Origin: Acridotheres tristis
Taxonomy: Eukaryota; Chordata; Aves; Passeriformes; Sturnidae
Assembly: GCA_037013685.1 (NCBI GenBank)
Contig: CM072899.1
Location: 11,450,479-11,514,478 of the forward strand
Direction: 5' to 3'
DNA length: 64,000 nucleotides
This document shows positions 49,654 to 61,015 of this stretch, in pieces. Position 1 is the stretch's first letter, and every line of letters starts with the position of its first letter. The notes under the pieces were generated by a model. It was not told the origin of the DNA. It was given only the letters and a program-made list of their open reading frames with translations, and ran no database searches. Made by a program: the position numbers and the translations under genes.

Positions 49654-51109
49654 AGGGAGGGCAAGGACAGCTTCTTTGTCCTCTGAGATTTACCCCTATC
49701 TGGATTCACCCCACACCATACATCACAATCCTGCTGTGCTCTCTCAGACACGGGCAGGGCATCCTCTGCAGCCTGGACACACAGGTCTGTTAGCAATCCA
49801 GAGTGGCTGGTTCAGGGTAACTCAAAACTGCCTCCTTCCCCCAGGCAGGACACACACTGCCTCCAAAATATGCTTTTCAACCTGCAGCCTTGGGACCAGG
49901 GCAGTGCCATTACTTGGGACTGAAATTAGGTCTTCAAAGGGTTGGTGTTGGAAGGGGCTACAAAGAGGAAATTCATTTCCCAGATGTGTTTTTGAAGCAT
50001 GTCTCATGTCAGTGGAAGGTAATTTAGACCAGTCTGGGTGCTTGGTTTCCCAGAACAACTGAAAGTTTATGTGCAAGTTCCTTGGCTCTGCAGTCTGGGG
50101 CTGGTCCCTTCCCAGGGATCACTTCAGTCATGACGTGAAGACTTCTGGACAAATAGGAAAACCTGCAGAGCAAGGTAGGTGCCTGACAAAAAATGAAAGC
50201 AGCAAGCTCTGTTTGGATCCCTTCACTTGTTCAGTGATAGTCAGAGAGGTCACAGCTCTGCCTCCCACCTCGCCTGTCTCACCAGCTGCCACGGAGCAGT
50301 GGAGCTCAGGCATTTGGGCAGAGCTGGTTGGAAAAGATGAAAAAAAAGGAACTGGTAGAACTTGAACCTTGGCTGAATGGCTGCCCTTGTCCTCTGCAAA
50401 GAAACCACTCCTGCTTATAAAATCCATGTGCTTACACCTGGGTTTTCAAGTCCAAAGGGGGAGCTTTTCTCCTTTATTCATTGGCAGGTGAGTTGGGGCA
50501 TAGGTAAGCTGTGGTGTTGGGTGTGAGGACCAAAGTTACTGGATGGAGGGGGTCAGAGGGTTCAGGTGAGGAGCAACACCAGGATGGTGAGTAGAGTGGA
50601 TATATAATTTTGCTTTCCAAGGCCTTGGGCTCTGCTGGATTTGTCCCAAAGCTGACAGCCATTCATGGCCTGTTGTCCTGGAAGAGATGCCTCCTTTAGG
50701 ATGGCAGCCCTCAAGGGTTTGGCAGAGCTTGGATGCTCTAGGTTAATGAGCAAGGATTGGTATGCATGCTCCTACCACACACAAACAGATGCAGTAATCT
50801 GAATTATTTGTGTGCAACCCAGGTCCCTGACTTGCTCAATCCCAGAGTGGAAATTGTGCCTGAGGTTAATGCACTGCAAAGAATGTAGGGGAAATGTTTT
50901 GCGTTTTAAACAAATAAAAATCAGTGCGTATTTTTTTAACGCTTGCTGACCAGCTCTTCACATCCTGTTAAGCTAAATATTTGCATGGTGGTGGTGCAGA
51001 GAGGGCTGAGCAAGGAGCCCCTGTGTTTCGTTTGGGTGGCTCTATATTGTGATCAGCTGCTCTTTCCTCTTCTGTCTGTTTTTCTTAGCAGGGTCAGGAC
51101 GAGTTTCAC
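49654..51109. other. Non-coding stretch without recognisable features
   Basis: Several frames of 60-100 codons overlap on both strands, notably at 50.07-50.43 kb. None has splice edges or a domain I know. Confidence 0.45.
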
Positions 51110-51260
51110 AGTCCAAATGGTTCACTGCAATTCTCTACAGGATATCCTCATTTTACTTTAATGGGGAGGAAATTAATGAAACATACAGGCCCTGGGGCTT
51201 CAAATACTATACATTAATATTATCCCAACGTATTGTGGTATGTGCACTCTCTCAGACTAA
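51110..51260. promoter_or_regulatory. Candidate conserved non-coding element
   Basis: The block has TTTTACTTTAATGGGGAGG, GAAATTAATGAAACATACAG and ATACATTAATATTATCCC, a run of ATTA/TAAT words in complex sequence. Confidence 0.27.
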
Positions 51261-52489
51261 ACTTTACACTGGACAGAGGAAGTTGTGATCAGATTCAGGT
51301 GCCTGTGAAATTTAAGTGGTGGGGGGAGAAGGGAGAAAAAAAAATAAAGGAAAAGAGAAGCTTGAAGCTGTTTCCTTCCATTTCAGCCCCTCATCAGTGT
51401 GAGAACAAGGATGTTCAAATGGGATCAGGTCAATACAAACCAAATAAACTATCCAAACTCATAGGACAGGAGTATTTAGCTGTATTTATGTATCTGAGAG
51501 ACTCATTCTTTTGATTTGTTGGTTACCTACTTTGGATACCAAATTCTTCCCATCTGTCCCTAGGCCAGTAGTGATCTAAGACAGTGGTGGTCTTTGCAGA
51601 AGATGTGCTGCTAAAGGATTCCAAATCTTCCCACCTCCCTTTCCTCCAAGTGAAAAATGGGAGAGTGTCATAGGAATAAAAGAAAATAAAGTTCAGCTTC
51701 AGTTTTCTTTGGTGGTTACAGGGAAAATGAGAAGATAGGTCTGAGCCCTCAGCTGTTACCCCTTGTGCCAGCCACCTCAGAAGCCAACAATTTCCATGCA
51801 GTGATGCATTCTGGCTTCAGCACAGCCCAGGACCTTCAGCTGGGGGGGCCTTGCCCAGACAGTGATCTGTATGTTATTAAGCCTCTCAAAACAACCAAGA
51901 AGCTTTGGCCATGTATTGAAAACAGCTTAGACCCAGGGTGCTCAGCTGCCATCCCACTGTTGTTCTGAGCTGCTTAAATACAGCCCCTCTTGTGTAGCTG
52001 CTCCTGCAGCTGGAAGGGAGTCACAAACACTGGGCTGTGTTGGGCCTGCTCCTCAAAGCTGCTGACAGTGAATTCTGTTTTTCCTTCTGGGATTTTGTTT
52101 TGTTTTCTTTCTCCTTGTGCTGCAATTTCCTCATGTTACAGCAACTGGCACTGCCTTTGCATCGAAAGGAGCAGTCCTTTACAATTTTGGTGGAAGAATG
52201 TGGAGGCAGGGATCTTGTTTGGAGAAACTGGCTGCATTAAGGAAAAAAAAGAATTTAAATGGTCATCATGGTCTTGGGGGATAACAATGCTTTTTTCTTT
52301 TTCTTAGAAATGCACTAAAATACCTTAAATTTCATATGGGCCGAAGTATAAAGCAAACCCCCTCCCATTCCCAAATTCCACATTCCCAACTCTGTCCATT
52401 TGATTTTAAATGTTGCTGAACCACTTGCTCGGTGAAGAAAACCACAACTTGAATATTACCACATTTTGCAAACTGAAGGCTCTGCCTTG

Positions 52490-52740
52490 GGATATGGGGA
52501 CAATTTATTAGTGGAAATATCTTTAATTAATTTGTGCACAAGTTCGTGTTTTTCTTTAATTCTTCTCCCCAGGCACTTGACCCACAGTAATGAAATCCGA
52601 GAGTCCTTTTCAGAAAATTACTTTCTCAGCATTTTTGTTCCTTTTAAAGTTAAGTGTATCGCATAATGACCATGAAATGCTATCCTCTATTAGGAACACA
52701 CTTTTCACTGAGAGTCTTCAAATAGAGTTTATTACCAGGA
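52490..52740. promoter_or_regulatory. Candidate conserved non-coding element
   Basis: TATCTTTAATTAATTTGTGC near 52519, then CAGTAATGAAATCCGAGAG and GTATCGCATAATGACC, form an AT-rich complex block with some CpG. Overlapping frames have no familiar content. Confidence 0.3.
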
Positions 52741-54249
52741 ACTCTGTGGTAAGCTGCCATCACTGTCACACAGGCCTGGCTTTGAACTCTGCATGGCAGT
52801 GTCTTCAGGACAAGTGTTCTGCTGGGGCAGCTCAGTTGTCACTGGAGGAAGGTAGGTCCAAGGTTTGGTCTCAGCCTCAAAGGCCAGGCTCAGGAGAGAG
52901 CCGGGCTCTGGCCAAAAGCTGGACAATGGGCTCCTGCAACCCATGTGTGACCTGGTCCCTGGGCAGCTCTAGGTGCCTCCAACTTTGCAGTTGGGAACAC
53001 AAACCTTTTTGTTAGGTCTGAGCAGGGACAAGGGCCAGAATGACACTTGCCCTGTCCCTGTCAGTGTCATATTGTGGTAGCATTGTCTCAATGGTTTCTT
53101 CTTGTCCAGGCTGCCCCTAGGGAATGGTTCCAAGCTCAGGGAAGCAGGACATGCCTTGAGAGATTCTTTGGTGTCTTAGATACATTTTGCCTCTCACTGC
53201 AAAGAGTCCATAAGGACAGAATGGTTTCCTTTTGCACAGAGATGGGCCAACAGTCTCCTGTGGTTTGGCATGTGGGGATGTTGGCACTGACACAACACAC
53301 ACTGGTGATTGAGGGGTTGTTTGGGAGTCATGCTGCCAAGGCACAATGGGATTTTTCCGTTTTTTGCAACGGAGAAAGATGGGAGGGGGGATGCTAAACA
53401 GCAACAGGCGATGAACAGTTCTGATTTATAACCCATCTGAAATTTGTTATCTCCCCACCCCACCTTCTGCCCCTCAACTGCCGCTGTCTAAGCCTGGCAC
53501 CTTCTGATGCAACATTTAGGTGCTGATTCAGACCAGACTTGGAGGACATGGTGGTGTTGTGAAGGAGTTCAGATGAGTGTTTCTTAAAAAGTGTCATTCA
53601 GGTACTGACTGGGCTTTTAACCCCCCTGGACATATGCCAGGGAATTCACCATGCTGTAACATTACCGTGCTGTCCTGGAATGGACAGTCTTGGCCAGAGC
53701 TACAAGAGCTCCTTTGCACCCCTCTGACTCCAGTTCTGAATCCTTTTTGGGGGCAGTGACACAGGGCACTCACTGCTCTCTTTGATGCTCAGTCCAAGTA
53801 GAATCAAACCCCAGGGGTCAGAGTTGGTTCCCTGGAACCAATTCACATCATGCCCAAGTGATTCATCTTATCTTAAAGATATTATTGGTGTTTAGAAACC
53901 CCCTACCAGCAGCAGAAAGGGCTATTTCACAAAGGGCCTGTCCCCATTGTTTTGGGGTCATCCATCTCCCTGTCCTGGTCCCGTTTTCACTCTAATTTGT
54001 TTAGACCACAGAATGGGCGCGTGAACAACTTGTTTTGTTTTTGACAGGCGACCACAAGAACATTGGCTGCATGTGCTTTTTGTTTGGTTGCAGTTTAACA
54101 GCTGTTCCCTTTCTAATAACCCCATTTCTGCTGGCTTTATTTCTTAGCTGCTTTTACCCAACTTTTCTGTCCAGTGAGGCTTCTCTCTCCTCCCCACACA
54201 CCTGGCCCTGTTCCCTGATCTCCCCATCACTACCCCAGGAACCTTTTTG
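52741..54249. other. Non-coding stretch without recognisable features
   Basis: The region is more GC-rich than average, so stops are rarer and frames up to 140 codons appear in several frames on both strands. I see no exon or repeat family I can support. Confidence 0.45.
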
Positions 54250-54770
54250 GTTATTTCAACCTCCGTGATTAAACTGGCCCCCAATTGTTATCAAGAACAT
54301 TCAGGAAGGAGGATGAAAAAAGGAAACATAATCTTATCTGAGAATAGAAAATATGATAAGGGCCCCCTATCTGGAGGCTGCAGTGTCCCTCGTGGTGGGG
54401 CTGAAGCAGTTCCTTTGAAAATAATCACTGACACCATCTCTGCTAAATCACCTTTCACACAGCTCAGGCCTTTGATACAAAGGCCCCTGGCAAAATTAGA
54501 GCAGGATTGTGTAGACCCCAGAGCAAACGCATTAAATGCTCAAGAGATCAGAATTAGGGGGCACACAGATATAATTGCTTAGGAGGAACTTGTGTTCCTG
54601 GGGGGTGACAGTGTGTGGGTGGATGTGTGTGCACGTTTGTAGCTCTGTCTGGTAGCTACCAGATGATGAGTGCAAGTTATAAGGCATGACATGAGGTACA
54701 AATTAAATGGCCTTTGTACATTTTAATCACCCACCTAGGAGAGGAATTAATGCTAGACTATATGCAATAT
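54250..54770. promoter_or_regulatory. Candidate enhancer with inverted TCF/LEF-type sites
   Basis: CCTTTGATACAAAGG at 54469-54483 is a perfect inverted repeat (arms CCTTTG and CAAAGG around ATA) in which both arms fit the TCF/LEF core. Nearby are GTTCCTTTGAAAATAATCAC (another partial site) and CTTATCTGAGAATAG (GATA-type). The 111-codon frame across 54247-54582 has no protein-like features I recognise. The block is complex and lacks simple repeats. Confidence 0.42.
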
Positions 54771-54865
54771 ATGATGACTGAGTGCTCAGCTCTCTCAGAA
54801 AGTCTTGGGTAAAGCGTGAGCAGTCCTGTGCTGGTTGCATGTAAACAGCAAGACCAAGAAAGTAG

Positions 54866-54928
54866 TTTTTGCTTTTAGTTTTTGTTGTTTGGTTTTGGGG
54901 GTGTTTTTTTCGTGTGTTTTCGTTTCCC
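54866..54928. repeat. G/T-rich low-complexity tract
   Basis: TTTTTGTTGTTTGGTTTTGG and similar units on the + strand, passing into a C-rich part at 54929-54944. Confidence 0.75.
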
Positions 54929-55615
54929 TCCCTGCCCCCCCACCCTGTTTTGGTGTTGAAGCCTCAGGCTTAAGCTCTTCTTATTTTATTTCAGCTGAAG
55001 GGAATTTCATTGTTTTTATGTATTAGATCCTATTAGGCACATTGCAAGAACCCCTCCATGTGTCGCCCCCAAGAACTTGACAGACCTTTTCATGAATATG
55101 GCCTGAAACAGCCCTGGGGAAGCTGCTGGAGCTGGCAAAGCAAAGTACCCTGCAGGGACAGGATGGAGGTGCACTGAGGAGAATCACAGGAAATACAAAT
55201 ATATGGACCATAAGTACTAATTACTTCAAAAAAGAAAATAAAATCTCCTCCGTATTTGTTCTAAGATTCTTAAAAAATGCTTAGGGATTTTGGGTACTCA
55301 CCCATTTTTTGGGTTCTTGGCATGGGATGACTTGCAGAGAGTGGCATAAAATAGCTCTTTTTAAGAAACTAGATTATTTTAGTGTTTGAAATTAGTAACT
55401 TAAAAATTGAGGTTTCCTTAATCCAAGTTCTCTTGAGAAAATTGTATGTTGCTAATTGACTCCATACATATCTGATCATCATGGCTTATATCCTTTAGAA
55501 AATGATTTGGCTTGAACTGGAAAATTCTGAGCCACCACCCTGACTCGCAGGTGTTAGCCATCAGCCAGTCAACCCATTTCCAAGGTACTTTAAGGCAAGG
55601 CTTAATAATATGCTT

Positions 55616-55641
55616 AAAAAAACCAAAACAAAACAAAAACC
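55616..55641. repeat. A/C-rich low-complexity tract
   Basis: A short run of AAAAC-type units on the + strand. Confidence 0.75.
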
Positions 55642-57025
55642 TGTGAAAACCTTCAACAGCCAAGCAAACTCCTCTCCTCTGTGAATATCAGGTTAGGAGG
55701 TCTTGCTTGGGGCATAGGAAGTGCTGAAATTGTCACATCTTGTGAAATTACTTAACTAAAGAGTCCAGGCTGAATCTGGCAAAGCTCAAACTGTAACGAA
55801 GTCCCTCTGTAACATAATAATCTGGAATTAAAACCTTTGTTCTCATTAGAGGGGAAAATACTTTTCTCTCACACATTCGTGGTGGGACCCTGCAGCACAG
55901 GGAAAGGGCATTCTAGTGTTGCCAGCTGGTATCTCAAAGTGTTAAATTCAGCCCTGCATCGTTATTCTAAGGTAGAAAGTTTGTAAAGTAACCCAATTTT
56001 AAGTACTGGCCAGGAAGCAAATTGCAGTGGTGGGAAATTGGCACAAGAGGTAAGAGATAAGCTCAGAAATCCTCGCCTTTCTGCTGATCTGGCTTTCAGG
56101 GACTGGCATTTGTGAATGCAGCCCATTGAATATGAGTGCTGTAGTTTGCTGGTCTGTAACAGAGACGTGGTCCATGTGGAATAAGGTTGTGAATGACTGG
56201 CAGAACCTTCTGTCCATTTTTTTCCACATACACAAAATATGCCCTTTAGGTCTTTTCCTCCTATTCTTCCCCTTGACAGCACAAATTATGGATGGAGGTG
56301 CCAGCCTGAACACTAAATTTCCTGTTGCATGTTGATTTGTGGGTCATTTGTGCAAGTGAAAAACATGTTGATTTGTGGAGCAGTCACAGAGGACTAAACA
56401 GTGAATTTGGACATAAATCCATTTTATCTTTCATAGGTGGGTGGAATCCTTTGTCACTTCTGTAGCTGGCTAGGAAATGCATCTCAACCAAACCCTCAAA
56501 TTTCCTTGATCCTTGTGGGAAGCTTCAATCTGAGATGTCCCAGGAGAGACACCTAAAAGAAAAACCTAGATACACCAAAATGGCAGTGTTTTATTATTGG
56601 ATATAATTGCTGATCCAGAGACACAACACTGATTTTCTTGCAGAAGTATGAAGGAATGAGCCAGCCAAGGCAAGCCCTGCTTTCACTGCAGAACTCAGTG
56701 GCATCACAGTCTGATCACAGCCATCCCTGTGGTGGTGACCATGAGGTTTTATAAGGCAGTCCAGTGAAACATCTCAGGGAACTGATCCAACTGCAGAAGA
56801 AAAAGAAAAATCCTGCTTTTGTGTGTCCTGTGTGTTTCTTGTTACAGTGGATCAGTTCCCCAGCCAGGCTGATGTCATGGACCACTGCAGCAGCACACAG
56901 AGGGGATCACACAGTGCAAGGCAGAGGCACTCAGAAAGGAATCCCCAAAACTGGAATTACTACCAAATTTCTGGCATGAAACTATAGCCCCAGCAAAGCA
57001 AGAGAGAAAAATTCTGTGAGCAGTT
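55642..57025. other. Non-coding stretch; spaced 15-bp direct repeat
   Basis: CATGTTGATTTGTGG occurs at 56328-56342 and again at 56364-56378, a 36-base period. Otherwise there are only chance frames. Confidence 0.55.
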
Positions 57026-57125
57026 AAAAAAAAAAAAACATAACAAAACAATCAACCCAACCAACAGGGAAAACTGTTTTGCTGAAGAAAGTATTTGAAG
57101 GGGGGGGGAAAAAACCCAAAAAACC
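57026..57125. repeat. A-rich and A/C low-complexity tract
   Basis: A13 at 57026-57038 is followed by ACAAAACAATCAACCCAACC, and later by a 9-base G run (57100-57108) and AAAAAACCCAAAAAACCC. Confidence 0.8.
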
Positions 57126-57439
57126 CTCCAAACGAATCCAAATCCATCCCAAGTCCCTTTTCATAAGAGTCGAACATCAGTCTTCTTCAGCCCCACTCAG
57201 CAGTGTGGAGTGGGCTGTTTTGGGAAGGGGAGAGAGGAAAACGAGCAACACCAGAGAGTGAGAGTCCAAAGCCCTCCCTCGTTTGGGTTCCAGCAGCAGA
57301 ACACCAGTGTGATGTTGGAGAGCTCTCCCAGAGTGCCTGACCCCTGTGTGCAGCCCCAGTTCTCAGGTCCTTTTTCTGGTTTTGCACCTTTTAAAGAGGG
57401 GCTCCCAGGCATTGCTCAATCTGTACCCTTCGTGTGCTT

Positions 57440-57880
57440 CCTGTGGAGCGCACTCTTAAATTATTTTTTATCAAAAAGGCCCAGAAATTTGATAGGGGAG
57501 ATGAGAAGATGGGTACAATCAGGGAGGATAATAATGAAGAACTGTCACTTCCCTGGCTGTAGCTTTGTTGGCCCTCCTGCTTTCTGAGATAAAGACACAG
57601 CAGCTGGTCTGGGTTCTGTATTAAAAGGCTGATTTGGCTGCTTGATTATATATGAAATATTGATTTAAAGCTTAACTTATGTTACCAAAAGCGAATCAAT
57701 TGCAGGGTAAAGCCTGACATATTTGTTATGATCACTAAAAAGCTTTTCTTGGGTTGTTGGTGCTCATAGTGGCTGGAGGGGTTTTAAAAAGCTGTTTGGA
57801 TCCAGTTTAGTGAAATCTTACCTGTTCAGAATCTATTTATATATTTAGTAATAACAGCTCAGGATGGAAATACTTTCGTC
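57440..57880. promoter_or_regulatory. Candidate conserved non-coding element
   Basis: The block has AATTATTTTTTATCAAAAAG, CTGATTTGGCTGCTTGATTA, TATTGATTTAAAGC and AAGCGAATCAATTGCAGGG (57690), a dense set of ATCAA/TTGAT and TAAT-like words. The right part after 57720 is more ordinary. Confidence 0.35.
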
Positions 57881-58589
57881 TCTTCTGTCCTTCTCCACCT
57901 GAGTTCCAGGAACCTCTACAAAGCAGGAGTTAAAACATCTTTTTAGCAGGTAGAAAGGGAAAGAGAGGTAGAAAAAATTCCAGAGCCAGTGTCCAAAAGG
58001 ACTGTGATCCGGCCAAGGTATTTTGTTTCTTCTGGAGATGATCTTGCTCAGCTTCTTGGTTAAATGCTTTGCTGGATCTGTTACTTTAGGCTTTGTTCCT
58101 GGAAAGCTGAGTGTACCAGAGCTAGAGAAATGCTGCCCTAGCATCACTAAATTGTGCTGGTACTCATGCAAGCTCTCACAGAACAACCTGGAGCATCTCT
58201 GTGGGTGCTGGAGGAAGAAAACGCCTCTCAGAGGCTGTGACTCTTTGCCATGGTCACCTCCCTGGCAGCCTGACAAGTGCACAGCCAGGTCAGTGCAGCA
58301 CCACGAGTTTGCCAGGAAGGGATGGCTGGAGCCTTGGCTGACAGGCCTCTGGGGCTTGTCTGCTCACAAATGACACGCATGCAGGCACAAATAAAACCCT
58401 GGCAATCGCTGTCTGCGAGAGCCTGGCTGCTTCCAGGGGGAAGGAGTGCAGAGTAATTTGATGCCTTCATTATCTTCATAACATGAACCAATTTGTCAGC
58501 AAACTACTGTGCAGCCTGATTCCTGATTGCAGGGAAAGCCAGGCTGGGAGAGAGGACTATTATTTGCAACCAGTTTAAGCACTGTTCTT
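57881..58589. other. Non-coding stretch without recognisable features
   Basis: Opposing frames of 145 codons (57845-58282, minus) and 116 codons (58023-58373, plus) overlap. Neither has a domain or splice edges that I can support. Confidence 0.45.
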
Positions 58590-58760
58590 TTTCAGAGGAA
58601 TATAAATACACTGTGTAAAACTGAGTCATTAGACACTTATGCATTTGTATTTATGGTTTAATTAAATAACTGCATGGGAGGCCTTTGGTTTCTAATTGCA
58701 GTCACAATACAGTTTTGCCCTCTTTATGGCAGTCTCTTTCAGAGAAAGGTACCATAGGCA
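58590..58760. promoter_or_regulatory. Candidate conserved non-coding element
   Basis: It contains ACTGAGTCATTAGACAC (a TGAGTCA AP-1-type site at 58622-58628), TTATGCATTTGTATTTATGG and TTTAATTAAATAACTGC. The sequence is complex, AT-rich and without open frames. Confidence 0.35.
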
Positions 58761-60939
58761 TGAACACATTCACTCTTCCAACTCCTTTTCCTTGATGGAA
58801 AGAAGAAAGTAAAATACTTTAAGCCTCAATGTATGGCTGGGGGATCTGATGGATAGTTTCAGTGACCAGCCTCAGGTTATGCTGCTCACTGACTCTGCTT
58901 GTGAGAAACCATTGAGCTTTCTGCTAAAAAGCAGGGCTAGGAAGTGAGTTGCTGATTGTTCTTTGCTTCTAAAGAGAGAGATGATCCCCCACAGAATTTT
59001 GCAAGCTCCACTTTTGCCTGCCTTCTTCTTTAGTTATAAAGTCCAAGCTTAGCCCATCTTTCCAATCGCCCGGAATTGGTTTTTGTCTTGTAGATTTGCT
59101 TGTTGTGGCTCTGATTTAACCTGAAGCAACAAGAATGCAACTGGGTATGATTCTTCCGAATGAGCCCCTGCACAAAGTCCTGTGCTACCTTGCCATCCCA
59201 GGAGCTGGATTCCATGCAGGATGTGGCAGGAACTACCTGCTAGGTTGGGTGTACAGAGGTGTGAGGTGAGTTACAAACCAGCAGAGAAACTGCAGGCAAG
59301 TTCTGCCTGTCTCTGAAATGGCCTGAATGTCTCTGGCACTGCTTCTGTTCTGGTATTGTCTTCTGGTTCCAAATCCAGTGAGTTTCTTGCTGCACCATAT
59401 TTCCTATAAAAACCATTCTACAGAAGACTGGCTTTGAGATTTTGCTGAGGGAGAGTCTGTGTCATGACTCTAGAGTGGAAGCCAGGTAAATATAAAGGTA
59501 AGATTTCTGTGTTTGCCTACCCCCTCATTTCCTGCATCAACTCACCTCTCTGGTCTCAGTCTGGGAGAGAAGACAGCAGGAATGAGATCTCCTGAGTAGG
59601 CATACAACTTTCAGCACTGCTTTGACTTTGAGTGTAAATTTTCTCTCTGAAAAGTCAGGGGAAATCTAAAGGAGCTGCCTGTTGCTTAGAGAATAGAGAG
59701 GGAGAGTGCTTTGACATTATATTTTCTTATTCCTAATCCCTGAGGTAGCTGATGTTTTTATTTAATATTTTTTACTCTCTTCTATGTTTAATGTGCTCCT
59801 TTAAATTGCTTAAGCTTCTTTTTCTTCTCTTGAACTCAGTTAAATCAGATTCCCCTGTACCCTGAAATATAAAATACATGGAGGTTTTCTCTAAAGCATA
59901 GTTTATGCTAATAATTCCCTCTCTGCATTCCTGTGCTAGAGTCAAGCACTGCATATCTGATTGGGCTCTTAATGACTTTTGGGAATCATTTAAATATCTA
60001 GCTGACTAGCCCAGTTAATAATCAAAGCTGCAGCTCCTTGAAGCAGGAGTGACTCATGGAAGAAGAAGAAAGCTTCTGGTTATTTCTAAGCCTCTCTCCT
60101 GCCCCTTCTCTGCTGTGCAGGCTCTGAAGGGCACAGCCTTATCAGATGTTCCCAGGCAATGTGCATCCTTTCTGTCTTGCTCCCAGTCACACATTCAGGT
60201 GTGCAAAGTGTCAGCTTGGTTTCTGAACATCTGGTGCCTGTGCACCCATTGCAGGGAGATTGCTGGAGCTTGCAGATTAAACAGTTCAGGGGCAAATTTA
60301 CTTTTTGAATTGCAGATTTTTCGGGGGAGGGGGGGACCCCTTAGATATTGCAGTGGGGATAGTTCTTGGGAGACAACTGGCTTTACTCCTGTGTGCTTAA
60401 GTGTGCCCTGGTGCTGCTGGTGCTATCTGTGGACATTGGGATTTGCCTTTGGGATTGCTTGTCTGATTCGGTGTCCTTTCTCAAATGACTGCTACCCTAT
60501 TCTGTTTGTTTTCATTCTTAAGGTATTTTCTGACCATCTCACCTAATAGCTCCTGATGTTTCATTTAATTTCTAGAAGGAGCTCTTTTTAAACTTTTTTT
60601 TTTGTTCTAGAGTGCCATGGATCATTGTCATGTGCTGTTACTGCTGTCTGTGCTGCAGACAGACAAAAAACACGCTCTGCTAATGGGAAAAAATAATAAT
60701 TGCTGTGTTCCCCCTCCTCTTGCACCCCAGATTACTGTCCTGAGCACTAGCATGATGTCAGGACTACCTTTGGCATCTCTGTGTTTCCTTTTGTGTCCTG
60801 AAAGGCAGTGCTCACTGAGATGGCTGCTTCTCTGATTTATGAATTGAGATATGTTCCACCAGAGAGAATGAGTGCCTGGGGGAGGAGAGGAGGGCTTTGA
60901 TCTCACTGTGCTTTTGAAATATGACTGTAAAATCAGAAT
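58761..60939. other. Non-coding stretch without recognisable features
   Basis: The 165-codon + frame at 60049-60546 has no recognisable motif and overlaps an antisense frame. I see no repeat family. Confidence 0.45.
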
Positions 60940-61015
60940 TAGATGGCAATCTCTTTGGGGCAGGGACATCTCTGTGTGCCCTGCACAGTGCCTGGCATGC
61001 TTTGGGTGCCATGTT
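60940..61015 (+). repeat. MIR/L2/CR1-L3-type 3' tail relic
   Basis: GGCAATCTCTTTGGGGCAGG followed by GACATCTCTGTGTGCCCTGC and ACAGTGCCTGGCATGCTTTG is the typical 3' end shared by MIR, L2 and related amniote elements (CTCTTTGGGGCAGGGAC... CAGTGCCTGGCA). It is in the sense orientation. The shared tail prevents a finer family call. Confidence 0.65.

Noticed and set aside
49263..50062. Open frames of 113 and 162 codons with hydrophobic runs that look like membrane segments
   Set aside because: The hydrophobic part is again the G/T tract read as Phe, Val, Leu and Gly. It is not a membrane protein.
57845..58373. Opposing frames of 145 (minus) and 116 (plus) codons
   Set aside because: Both are open over the same bases without a domain, so at most one could be real and nothing favours either.
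60049..60546. 165-codon + strand frame
   Set aside because: No recognisable motif, overlaps an antisense frame on the same bases, and lacks splice or promoter context.
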